Source: Ricinus communis
Lineage: Eukaryota > Streptophyta > Magnoliopsida > Malpighiales > Euphorbiaceae
Assembly (NCBI RefSeq): GCF_019578655.1
Contig: NC_063257.1
Coordinates: 16,058,001-16,122,000 of the forward strand
Reading direction: 5' to 3'
Length of the DNA: 64,000 bases
How positions within the stretch are numbered: the stretch's first letter is position 1; the number at the start of each line of letters is the position of its first letter. Under the pieces are notes generated by a model that saw only the letters and a program-made list of their open reading frames with translations, did no database searches and was not told where the DNA came from. A program made the position numbers and the translations under genes. Positions 45,686 through 56,947 of this stretch are shown in pieces.

Positions 45686-46861
45686 TATCCCATCTTAATT
45701 ATTTGTTTATTCTTTATGCAATTTTATGTAAAATTTTGAAAATTTTTCACTTTGTTTCGATGCTTTTACTGTTGACTTGCTTTTGGAAATCCTGTTTATG
45801 TCCATGTGATCCGGTAAAACTGATAATGTTGAGTCTTGCGGAAGAATGTAAGATAATTAGTTTGAGTTTTGTACTAAGTTGCTTTGGTTTATCTAATTCT
45901 GTTTTGATGATTTTTGTTTGGAACCTACTCAAAAGCACACTTGTGAGAAATTGAGCCTAAATTATAAGCATACACTTTATATGCTTGTATTTATTTCGTA
46001 TTGAGAGTGCTAATTACTGTCTTTACTTTTAGAACTTGCTTTCGATGTAACTGTATGGGGCCACAGGAGAGTTTAACACTTTGGTATGATAGAGGCACTT
46101 AGGTTCTTCATTCTAGCCAAATAGTCTTCATTTATTTATTAATTCTGTAGATAACCCCTTCTTTCATTATCATATTCCATTACCACTTAGTTTTATTCTG
46201 CTTTGGGTTATGATTTTGCACATGAGTTGTTTTTATTGGGAATTTGTCTTGGGAATAGCTTTGGAATCTTGTAGCAGCTTATTTCAATCCAAAAAGAAAT
46301 TCACTCTATAAGAGGGAAAGGTGATGAAAAGAAAGAAAGTAAGTGAGCCAAACATTTTGACTTGATTCCTATTACCCACCTTGGACTACTGTCCATTGTT
46401 TACCCCTTGTGATCATTGTGGCTTGTGTGCAGCTCATGTATTTCATTGCAGAACACCATAGGTTCAACTCTGACCAAATTTACCTACCCCTACCTAATCC
46501 TCATTACAACTGTTATAAAGACCTCTTGACATGGTTGTTGACTCTCCATAAGTGGTAGGAGTAGGATTTAAGAGCAAGCATATTGTAAGTAAGGTAGTAG
46601 TTGATGCATTGAGCGATTAAACACTACTCTTTAAACACTTTGAGTGATTTAGAGTGAATCTGGTGCGGAGTTGGTTCTGAATAATTTTGTTGAGACAGTA
46701 TTTTGCGAATTATTGGCATCTTGGTTGTGATACTTGGATTGATTGCTTCGTTTCTTTTTGTTTGACTTACGCTTGTTAAGGATATGTGCAGGAGCTCTCT
46801 AGCTTGTCTGTCAGTTTAAGTGTTGTTCCTTAGTGGTTTATTTTTCTTATTTTACTTTTGA

Positions 46862-46900
46862 TTGCTTGAGGACAAGCAATGAGCTAAGTGTGGGGTTATT
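46862..46900 (+). promoter_or_regulatory. 3' PPT module of the 5.8-kb element
   Basis: ATTGCTTG-AGGA-CAAGCAAT forms a perfect 8-base-pair hairpin, then AAGTGTGGGGTTATT abuts the LTR at 46901. Confidence 0.8.
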
Positions 46901-48351
46901 TGATGTGCGTAAAATACACACATCTAAATGGGGTTTTTAAGATTGATTTTATGGACATTTGGATGTGAATTGGTCCTAACACTCACCCTATGCGTCTATT
47001 TGTGTGCGTTAGGTCCAAAAGAAGTCAAAGGATGATAAAAGGAAGAATTGGAGCATAATTGGACACCGAAGCTGCTGAAACAAGCTAAGTACGAGCATGA
47101 GGAAGTTGAATATGGCCGTGTTGGTTTCAACACTGGCCGTGTTTCAAACACGGGCACCAACACGACCGTGTCGGGTGCATCAAACATCAAAGAAAAAGTA
47201 GTTCTTAGGGAGCACGACCACAGAGAGTAACACAGCTAGAAACACCAAACCGTGTCCCCAACATGGCCAAGAACATGGCCGTGTTGGCGGCGACAGGGGG
47301 AATTGATTAAAAGAACGAAGAGAGGAAAGAAAGGAGGAGAGCAGGGTAGAACGTCCCAAACCCTCATATTTCTCTCTCTAAGGGTTTTTTGAGCTGTAAC
47401 CAAGGGAAAAGGAGACTTGGATCAAGGTTTCAATCGGATTCCCTTCAATGATTGAAGATTGGGCGAGGTTCGTTGATTGGTTTTCAAATCGAGCAAGAGG
47501 AACAATAATCGATTCAATTCGAGTAAGAGGAATTAGGGCTGTTTACTCATCCAAGGGTGTAATCGGGTTTTCTCTACCTTTACTCTTTGTTGTAATTGTA
47601 TTCTTGTGGATTTTGATAATGAACATGATTAGCTAGATTGATTAAATCCATTGGGATTTCATTACTATGTTGGCTTAGTATTATATTTTTGGATTATTTG
47701 GGTTAGTTTGGTATTCTTCTTGCTTTCAGTATTAATAAGATAATGCATTATTCATGAGACGTTGTGAATTGTGTGTTTAGATTGCTTTGTGTGATTCAGA
47801 AGTCCATTTGGCAATTGGGATTTTGAATAGCAAGAACTGGTTAATAATCGCTTAGAGATAAGGATAATTAACTAGTCGGATTAAGAATTAACAAAAGCTT
47901 AATAGAGGCGGATTAAAGCTAAATGCTAATTTAAGAATCAATCGTTAGGAAGAGATTCCAACTTTAGGTTATTAGGTCTAGGAATTCGGTTATGTCGAGA
48001 GAGAAACCAAATTCGGTTAAGAATTCATCCACGGGTAGCATAATTAGACTCACCAATCCTTTATCTTTTGTTTGATTGCCAACTAGTTTAGGTTCCCTTT
48101 GGGTTTGCTTTCTTGTCTTGGTTATTTTAGTTATCAATTACTCCTGCATCTCCCTTAGAACTTAGCTTGTAGCTATTAGTTAGTTTAGAAATTATTCATC
48201 ATTCATTTTAGGTTAATATAACAAACAACAAAGGAGTAACTCTGGGCTTTCACTTTCCCGAGGAATATGACCTTGATACTCGCCATTAGTGCTAGGCTAC
48301 ATCGATAGGTACACTGCCTTAGATTGTAGCTAACACAAATAGCACACATCA
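46901..48351 (+). repeat. 3' LTR of the 5.8-kb element
   Basis: It pairs with 42569-44020. Differences are few and, in the word block (47108-47290), mainly C to T or G to A. Confidence 0.95.
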
Positions 48352-48356
48352 CATAA

Positions 48357-48887
48357 TCAAAGTTCACAGTCAAAGGTTGTAAATTTGCAAGGAACTCAAG
48401 TAACACTAGTTTAACCCGGCCAAATTGACATATTGAATACCGTGAAATTGCTTTCAAGAACAAAAGATAGAGAGGGCCAATCAATTACTAATGTGTGAAT
48501 TAAGTCATTAATTACGAAAGAATAAACTAAACTTAAATGTCATGAAAAACCTAGGTCCTGATATCCTAAGAATAGTCCATTATCATTGCCTTTAAACAAT
48601 TAAGGGATATAGCCACATATACCTACCCCACACTTGAGTATAACATTGTCCATAGTGTTAGAAAAATTAAAACTGGGTATAACACATAACTAGCACATCA
48701 TAAAAAATGAAGATCATATTAAATGTACATATCAAGACGGCAAAGCAAAGTGTTCTACTAAAATAACATAACATGAAAGGAAATGACAGAAAATAACATA
48801 AAATTGAAAATGCAAAAAGAAATGAAATAGAAATAAAGAAGGAAAATAAAAAGGAAAAGGAAAAGAAAAATAGCACAAATTTTTGTT
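48357..48887 (-). other. Athila 3' UTR, minus strand, part 2
   Basis: It continues the UTR cut at 42568. The internal PPT-like module is at 48621-48660 on the minus strand: a weaker hairpin with TGGA loop, then CAAGTGTGGGGTAGG. The A/G-rich stretch 48830-48880 is the complement of the pyrimidine tract after the env-like stop. Confidence 0.7.
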
Positions 48888-49650
48888 TCACTGCTGGTAG
48901 TCTGCCGAAGGCGCATCTTCACTAGCCGGATCTGCTAGAGGGTGAGGAGTAGGGGAAGGCATTGAGGGAGGGGGCGGTGGTGGTGGCACGGGGTTCGTGA
49001 AGCAACCTGCTAGATGGAACTCCATATCATCGATGAACCACTGATTTTGTGCTCCAATCTCCACCATCTTTTGAATCTGCTTCGCCATTAGGTCTGTCTA
49101 GGTGGCCTGCCTATCCAGCCCATGCATAAGCTGCTAGAGCATATTGTTTAAACCTTGAAACTGTGCCCTAGTTCCCTCTCGAAAAAATAAACGAGGAAGG
49201 CTCAAGCCATCTGATCGACCTCCCTAGTAGAATGAAGAGTAAATCATTTGTAGTGGAAAGGAATGCTCTAGTAAGCCAAACATTTAGTGTTTTGCCCGTG
49301 GGCAAGAACCCCAACAGGTTGATAATAAACTGGTCCTTAACATCATACCTATAGTCATGAATATCATTATCGAAGAGGATAGGGGAACCCGAGAAGTCGA
49401 TTCCTATAATAGCAGAGAAGGCGAGATGAGACAAGATCAGCTCTCCACAAGTGTATGGAAGGTGTGGTGGTGTCCATCCACCGCTCGATCAATGCATAGA
49501 CCAAAGGATGATTGGTCCTCCTAATAGCAGAGAGTAGAGTAGCTACAAACAGGTGAAACCAGTGCCGCCTATCCGAGCTTGAACAAAGCTCGAAACCTTA
49601 TCGAAACTCACTGGCTCCATAGAAACTGCTAGCGAATCAGATTGATACAA
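48888..49650 (-). pseudogene. Env-like tail preceded by a plant-mobile-domain-like segment
   Basis: The C-terminal part (about 49180-48888) matches the tail of the env-like protein at 900-1196: TRAQFQGLNNML, then QIQKMVEIGAQNQ, the DDMEFHLAGCFTNP block and a Pro-rich end. The part before (about 49650-49200) does not resemble the other env-like copies. It reads LLSAIRRTNHPLVYALIERW, then after a frameshift HLPYTCGELILSHLAFSAII and, further on, LLGFLPTGKTLNVWLTRAF. These fit landmarks of the plant mobile domain (PMD): AL.ERW, HLP.CGE, a hydrophobic run ending in G, and LLG...P with WL..F. Stops and one shift make it non-functional. The PMD call is by eye. Confidence 0.55.
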
Positions 49651-50876
49651 TGTTAGTTTGAAAAGCATAAAATGCAGGTTTGAGTACATATACAAATGCA
49701 TTTTAGTCAAGAATCTAGTATGAACGCTACTTTTTTCATGTTTTTAAACAAATTTGTGTCCGTAGGCTTGTTTCGGCTCGTGCGAGGCCGATTCGGGTTG
49801 TGCAGAGCTGATCGATTGTAATTGATAAACTATTCATCTAGGGCAGCTCGATCTTTTCTTTGATTTTGCACAACTTTTGATGTTTTACATGATGTTTGAG
49901 TGTATAAATGACAAATAAACGAGAATAGCAAGATAAAATAACTCATTGACGGTAAAAAAAAGCCTGATGTGTGCTCGATTTGGCTAAAAAGGGGATTTCC
50001 TCCCCTTTCCCCAATCCTAAGTCATTTTGGTGCAAAATCAATAGTGAAATTCCTAATTTAATGCTACAGGGGGGGCAACCCATTGATCTAAAAGAGGAAT
50101 TCACCATTTCAAGATAAATTTGAGTGAATTTGGTTAAGAATTGAGAAAGAATTCATAGTGTAAAGAGAGTTAGGAGGAAAATAGGTGAATTGAAAGAATG
50201 AAAGGAAAAGGATAGTTATATGTCTTAAAAGAGGAAAATTTCCATTTTGGTCCCTGATCGGTAAATTACATATTGGTCCTAGTTGGCAAATTACTAGTTT
50301 AGTCCCAAAGGGCAAAAACACTCAAATTACATCTCGAAGTGGAAGTTATCAAAGAAAGTAAAGCTTATACTAGTTCATCACCTAGAAGTGAGGAATTTAC
50401 CAAGTCACAACCCGAAGTGGAAATCATAACTTTTTTGCTTCCCGAAGCAGAAGGCGACCAAGAAAATTCCAAACAATCAATGATGGAAGTGCCCATCACC
50501 TAGAAATTCAAAAAAATAGGCGAAGTCCCTAAATTGAAGCCAGATAGAAAATATACATCAAATCGATTTTAAAAGAGAAAATTACAAAGCCAAAGGGAAG
50601 TCTCTATATATGTTTATCTTGAGGGGAGGTCTTCAAGATAGGACGGGCGAAGTCCCTAAAATTGATAACAAGCCAAATAGAAAATCTGCATTAGAAAGCC
50701 AAAATAGTTCTCCACAAACAATTGACTTAGAGGGAGATCTTTAAGATATCATGGGCCTGCGAAGCGAAGCTTCTATAGCTCATATATCCTTTTATCTGTA
50801 TTCTTGATGTTTATGATTTCTCTTGATTTATTCAATCATACATATGTTTATAAATCTCGACAAACCGAAGGCAAAC
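49651..50876. other. Probable Tat 3' region before LTR copy C
   Basis: No gene recognised. It has a short stretch with GCCGATTCGG-like words (49780-49815) as in Tat LTRs, and imperfect repeats of CCCGAAG(T/C)(G/A)GAA (50330-50450) and GGGCGAAGTCCCTAAA (50530-50660). It abuts LTR copy C. Confidence 0.4.
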
Positions 50877-53800
50877 TGTAAGCACCCCTTTTTTGAATCC
50901 AAATATTGAGAAAATTATGAAAAATCCAAAGATGAAAGTTGTTGCTTCTCATAAGTCTCAAGAAGTTAAGGATGGTAAATCCTAGCTAGGATTATGAGTA
51001 ATTAAGATTAATATCGTTTCATAAAATCAATTTGGACTAAATTGATAGAAAAAATTAAGTTTTCGAGTTGAAATTGAAATAATTATAAGATTTAAGGACC
51101 AAATTATAAAATTTCCAAAAGTTTCCAACCCGCTTGGCTCTATACAATCCCATTGGTTCGAAACACGAGTTTTTATGTTGTTTTGGGTTTCTTTTACTCT
51201 TAACACCATAAATTATTAAAATATGTCTTCTAGAAGGTTCTATTGATAATTGTTCAAATTTTTGAATATTTTTATGATTAATTCAATATTTATCAATAAT
51301 TATCATCCAAAACAGTTTTGATAAATCCAATAATTATTTAATAATTATTATTATGTAGACAGCGGTTTTGGGTGCACACCCAGGTGTTTATAGTGAATAT
51401 GATACTGCAAGACTTTTTAACCTAATAAGGAACACGGTAAGTAGTCATAGAGACTAACATAAAGATGGGCAGTCGCCACCTGGGTAATTCTCTGAGATAC
51501 TTTTACTAATTGAGTGGCATTTCTCAATTCCATAAGGAAGCTTCGCCAAATCCAGAGATGGATTCGGAAGCCAACTTTCTTATTTTATATCCTAATTTAA
51601 ATTTTATTGTTTAATGGCCTATTCCCTATAAACACAACAATTATATCTTTACAAATAACCACTACGCATGTGAGGTCTACCTAAGTCTAGCTCATTCTAG
51701 TTAGGCCCAGTCTCCATTTATTTTGTTGCCTTATTTTACGATTTGGTTATATAGAAGAGGCCCATTTAGTCTAACCCAATTACAAATTATGTCTTGATTA
51801 CCAAATCTTTAACTTAAATGGACTACTCTTTTACATGTCAAGGCCTAATTGAGTGATGTTAATCTAAGTGAGTCCATAAATTGATTTAAGTAATGGCAAA
51901 GGCCCACTAAATCTATATGGATTTTGTCTTAAGCCCAATTTAGCATCTCTTTAACCTAATGGACTACAGGTTTCATGCCAAGGTCCAATTTTAAGGCCTA
52001 AGTCTTGATGTCCAATTTTTATTAATAATTAAGTAATCAAATATTTGCCATACATCTAAGATAAAGTAGAAAACAAAAGCAGAAAGTAAATTTAACTATT
52101 ATAACCCTTCCTACAACTAATAAACTCAAAAAGACTGATTTAGGTTACAAAATACATAAAGTTGCCTAAAAGAGGTCGAAAATCAAAATTAGGGCATCTT
52201 TAGAATACTACCGATTTGGTGATGTCACAAAGCCGATCAGCTTAGCATTGAGCCGATTGGCTGTAGGCTCCTGCTCGGGCCAATTTTGATTTTTCTCAGT
52301 CCTCATTTTCCTAGAAACTCATTTACATGCACAGAGCATGTCAAACATGTTAACTATAGGTAAAAGGCACGAAATAAAGATGTAAAGCAATTAATTTTAA
52401 AGCAAGAACAAAAATATTACCAAAAATAAAACTTACAAAAGGCAAAAGTCTTTCCATGGCAATTTCTTAAAAATTAATATTGTAAACCTAAAACCAAATC
52501 TAATCATGCAAACATATGGATCATCATAGTAGAAAAGTAAATCTACCATATTGCCTTATTCATATAACTCATCATATCCAAATCTCAATGAAGAACACAT
52601 TATCATGTTCAAAATCCAACATGCATACATATTATAGAAATGTATTAAAACCCTAAATATAGGCTACAAAACATTTAAGATATTAACAATGATCATAATC
52701 AATCCTAACATGTTTCTAATATCATAAAATTTAAAAGATATGAGTAGAGGATACTGAGGTTGTTGGATTTGGAAACCCTTAGGTTGTCACTGTATTGTAC
52801 TAATCCTCGAGTCTCTAGTGACGAGGAGGGGTAGAATTGAATATGGGATATGAATCCAGTGCTTTAGGGTTTGTTTATGATGTTTAATTTATGAAAGCTT
52901 TTTTGGAAAACCTACTATCGTTCTATGAAAGTTGCTTAAGATGACGTTCTAGGTTACTATCTCTTTTCTTAATTCTTATCGACTGCTAATAAATGCTTTA
53001 ACAATTACTAACAACAGTTAACCTTAAACCTAGATCCTAGCTTTCTATTTATAGCTTACGGAAATAGGAAATCAGATAATATCGATATTTAAAAAGAAAT
53101 TACTTTTCATTTATCGAAATTTTATTTGATAAATATCAAAACAAAATATTTTCAAATCTAAATTATTATCAATAATAGCTTCTAGAAGATACATTATGGC
53201 ATTTTAAATCGAACAAATATATAAAACGAAGTCGAAAACTGAATTATAGGTTTATCGGGACTGTGTATAGCCGATTCAGCTGTACGCAGAGCCGATTGGC
53301 TCAGGGGCTAATAAGTTCTAAAAATCTTTGCATTTTAGTTAATGTATTTTAAAAAATCTACAATTTCACCCCTCAAACTTAATTTTTTCTGTTAATTTAG
53401 TCCAAATTGATTTCAAAAAATTACTTTGGCTCCATTACTCACAACCTTAATTAGGATTTGACTGTCCTTGACCTCTTGAGACTCGAGAAAAGCATAACTT
53501 TCATCATCAAGTTTTTTGTAATTCTTTTAATATCTAAATCCGGAAACAAGTGTTGGCATATAGTGATTATCACGAACTAAGGAGATGTATATCTTGGCCT
53601 CTAGGGTTTCCTCCACTTCCTTTATAAATAGAAGAGGAAACCCTAAGCGAAGGAGGTTGGCAATTCTTGGCAGAGAACGACTAGTAAGCTTTTAAGGCAA
53701 ATGTATTTTGATTTCTAAGAATTATACACTTAGCTAAAACACTTTGGTTTCCTACCTAATCCTTGATTCAACCTCCTCATATACTCTTAAGACTCAAGGA

Positions 53801-55266
53801 TATGCACAGTGACAACCTAAGGGTTCTAAAACTTATCATCTCATCACCTTTCTTTTTGTGATTTTTTTTGTGTTTAATAACATGCTAGGATTTTTATTGT
53901 GAATGCCTTCTGATAACTGTTTCACATGCTTTACATGCCTAGATCTAGGATTACCATGATGATTTCATTAAGTTTATGTTCTTTTCATTATATTTATGCT
54001 GTTGGATTTCGAATATGATAATCATGAATATATTAATATGCTAAGTTTTCTTTAATGATAATTCAGATGTGTTTGCATGATTAGATTTAAGTTTTATTAA
54101 TTTCACATGATTAGCTTAATGTTTCATGATTTTAGGAAATTTCCATGCTTAGAGAGATTTTTGTCTACTGTAAGTATATTTTAAGTTAATTTTGTGTCTT
54201 CTTGCCTTAAAAATAGGTCTAATTACATGTCTTATAATGTTTTGTACGTGTATTAATCAATTTTCTTGCGTTTTTATGCATAGAACTCGGATGCATGGAA
54301 CTTTGGAGTATCAAACTATTGAACCCGACCTAGGAAATACCCTAGAGCCGATCAACTTTATGACACAGCCAATCAGCTCTGTGTGACACAACCAATTGAC
54401 TGTTCATTCGATAGTTGCCTGTTTTGCTAATTTTTGAGGATTCTCACCTTTTTTCGCCCGTTTTCCCATATTTTCATTTACTTTTAAGTTTATTAGTTAT
54501 AAGAGGGTTGTAATAGCTTAGCTTTTATCGCTTTCTTTTATTTTTGCTTTATTTTTACTTTATATTTTGTGATCTATATTTTGATGGACAAATGTCTGCT
54601 TGTGTGATTGATAACTAAAAAAGGGACATCTAGACCTAAGGCTTTTAATTGGACTTTGGCATGTAATTTGTAGCTCATTAGGTTAAAAAGATGGTAAATT
54701 GGGCCTAAATTATAAAATCCAATTAGACTTAGGTGTGCTTTGCCATGCCTAATTAAATGAATTTGACCCATTTAGACTTTGAAAATTAAAATAGGCTTTG
54801 TATGTAAAGGGTTGCTCATTAGGATTAAAGGCTGGTAAGACTTGGAGTTAATGAGTTAAGTTGGGCTTGACTTAGTGGGCCTTTGCATGTAATTGAGTAG
54901 TTAAGTAGTTTAATCAAATAAATGAGGAATCAGGCAAAGATTAATAAAATTGGTTAGAACTAGGTGGACCTAACATGGTAATATTGTTTGATGTGTAAAA
55001 TTATTATACTGCATTTATAGGAAATAAATTATGAATTAATAAAATTGAAAGTAGGAATACATAAATAAGAAAATTGACTTTCGAATCCATCTCTAGATGT
55101 GGCGATGTTGCCTTATGGAATCTAGTACACCACACAATTAGAAAACGTGTCTCGATGATTTACCCGGGTGGTGATTCCCTTTCTCCGCATAATCTTCGTG
55201 ACTAGTTAGCGTGTTCCCAATTAGGTTAAAAAGCCTTGGGGATGCACGCCTGAAACCACCGCACAC
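50877..55266 (+). repeat. Tat-type LTR (copy C), split by a nested inverted solo LTR
   Basis: The pieces 50877-51353 and 53559-about 55266 together align with copy A from TGTAAGCACC to the ATGCACGCC end; TATAAATAGAAGAGGAAACC near 53622 is its promoter region. The gap is filled by the inverted copy B. The 3' end is approximate. No target duplication was recognised. Confidence 0.75.
51354..53558 (-). repeat. Solo Tat-type LTR (copy B), inverted, nested in copy C
   Basis: On the minus strand it starts TGCCAACACTTG and ends GCTGTCTACA, 2205 bases. The flanks TATTA and TATAG agree at three of five positions, so the target duplication is either decayed or not present. U3 words such as AGCCGATTGGCT occur at 53270-53305. 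Confidence 0.8.
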
Positions 55267-55739
55267 AGCAATTATCGACATACATGCTAATAACTCTTAA
55301 AGCAATAAACAAACAATGTGATATTTTAGGCCAAGGCCTTCCAAGATGTGGGCTTCAAACACTTATATGGAAAAATATCTCAAATAAAAAATAATTTGGT
55401 ACCAAGGGAAGATTTCTATTATCATTATCATGGGCTAAGTCTCCAATAAGGATAAAGGCTACCAAAAATCAAATATCCTTCAATTGCTCGTCTCCCCACT
55501 AAAGGGTCTATGCGACGAAGGAAATTAATTTGTTTTGTGAGTGATGGTTAGCCAATGTCATAATTCTAAGGTTCGAGTAGAGCCAAAGAACTACTAACAT
55601 ATGCCATTAGCGCTACAGGGACCAATGTTGCATAATGCTTGAAAATGGTATAGTGATGCAAGAATAGACTATTAAGTAATAAAGTTAAAGGTAAGAATAC
55701 AATGGAATTAGCTTCTCTTATTCCTAACGGAGTCACTAG
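55267..55739 (-). other. Inverted Tat 5' leader and primer-binding site
   Basis: It is the reverse complement of the 36690-37110 leader. On the minus strand, TAGTGACTCCGTTAGGAA just inside the LTR is a degraded Arg-tRNA primer-binding site. Confidence 0.65.
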
Positions 55740-56036
55740 TGTGGGCAGTAGTTTTGGGCATGCACCCAAGTGTCCTTAGCGGCTACGACACTGCAAGGCT
55801 TTTCAATCTAATTGGAAACACACTAACCAATCATAAAGACTAGCGTTGAGAAAAGAAGTCACCACCTAGGTAATCACTAAGAACTTTTACTTTTTACGTG
55901 GCATAACTAGATTCCTTAAGGAAGCATTGCCACATTTAGAGATGGATCTAAAAATCAACTTCCTTAATGTGTATGCCTACTTTTAATTTTATTAGATAAT
56001 AATCAATTCCTTATAGATGTGACAGAATATCTCACT
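55740..56036 (-). repeat. Tat-type LTR (copy D), truncated
   Basis: Only the last 300 bases of the LTR remain, starting TGTGGGCAGTAG on the plus strand and matching copy B from 51354. It is cut off near 56036 by unrelated sequence. Confidence 0.7.
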
Positions 56037-56947
56037 AAACCACTTTTAGGAGATTGAGAAGAGATGTTGGAAATTGACTACTAGTTCCAAGTAAGGGGGA
56101 TGAATCAATTAATCTTATTGATTGATTCACCTAGGGTATATATCTCAAAGAAAAGATTTTTCTTTCTTAGATGTGCCACTATCCTTCAACCTTAACCCTT
56201 ATTACCGCCCCATATCACCTCTTTCTATATATATGGCCTTTAATCAAAGTCATTAAAAGTTTAGGATTTATAAAACCCTAACTTACTTTAAGTTGGGCTT
56301 TGTTATCCTAAATGAAATTTAATTAATATAAGAACTAATCCACGGATAATAACCCATCATAGGCCATCATACAAGGCCCATTAGTTCTTAATTAATTAAC
56401 CTTTAATTAGGCCCAATATATATGAGCTTAAGCCCAATGCTTAAAGCCTCATTTTAATCCTTACTTAAAGCCTATTTATGTTTGACTCAAAAGGTTTTTA
56501 ACATGTTGGCAATGAATATGGATTATGAATTAAAGTCCTTTAATTTAATGTTAATTCTCTAATGTAACTTAATCCATATTCATAGATCAACGTTGGCACC
56601 TAGCAATGCATCATGATCATCCAAATTTGTATGAATAATTAAAGTGCTTTAATCAACCTTTGCAGTGAACAATCTTACAATGTAATTCATACTTTTATCT
56701 TAATTGATTCATAGAGTATGGATGCAAGTGTCAACTCTATAATTGAACCAATCATATTTGTTCTTGATAATTGCATATAACATTTTGAATAAGATCTATG
56801 AAACACTTTTCATAATCTTCATTCATACAACCTTGGCCAAGGATTTCCATATTAAAGCATATTAAGAATCATTAAGATATGGTCCCATGACATATTACCT
56901 TGGGCATTGAATTCTTTATTGATAACTTATCATCTTCTTATGACTAT
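56037..56947. other. Unassigned repeat-like sequence, possibly a copia-type LTR fragment
   Basis: No gene. TGTTGGAAATTGACTACTAG at 56065 resembles a copia LTR start, and TATATATATGGCC near 56225 could be a TATA box. No partner LTR, primer-binding site or coding part is present, so this is only a suggestion. Confidence 0.3.

Larger units (their letters stand above)
45341..46900 (+). other. 3' UTR of the 5.8-kb element
   Basis: Non-coding, T-rich. An internal PPT-like module lies at 45643-45685 and a terminal PPT module at 46860-46900. No TATATA palindrome like that of the other family is evident. Confidence 0.7.
42569..48351 (+). mobile_element. Non-autonomous Athila-derived element, 5.8 kb, target duplication CATAA
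   Basis: LTRs of 1452 and 1451 bases (42569-44020; 46901-48351), both starting TGATGTGC and ending GCACACATCA, are flanked by perfect CATAA (42564-42568; 48352-48356). The 2.9-kb inside has an Asp-tRNA primer-binding site, the Gag C-terminal region, the protease-to-RT linker, a long 3' UTR and a PPT; protease, RT, RNase H and integrase are gone. The LTRs look nearly identical, so this is one of the youngest insertions. It must have been moved by enzymes of a related Athila. Confidence 0.96.
39930..49650 (-). mobile_element. Minus-strand Athila element, 3' half, carrying a nested element
   Basis: Reading on the minus strand: env-like/PMD-like pseudogene (about 49650-48888), 3' UTR (48887-48357 and 42568-41391), 3' LTR (41390-39930). 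A 5.8-kb element is inserted at 42569-48351. The 5' LTR, gag and pol are missing, so the element was truncated. The left junction abuts Tat Gag; the right junction could not be set precisely and lies near 49650-49760. Confidence 0.85.
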
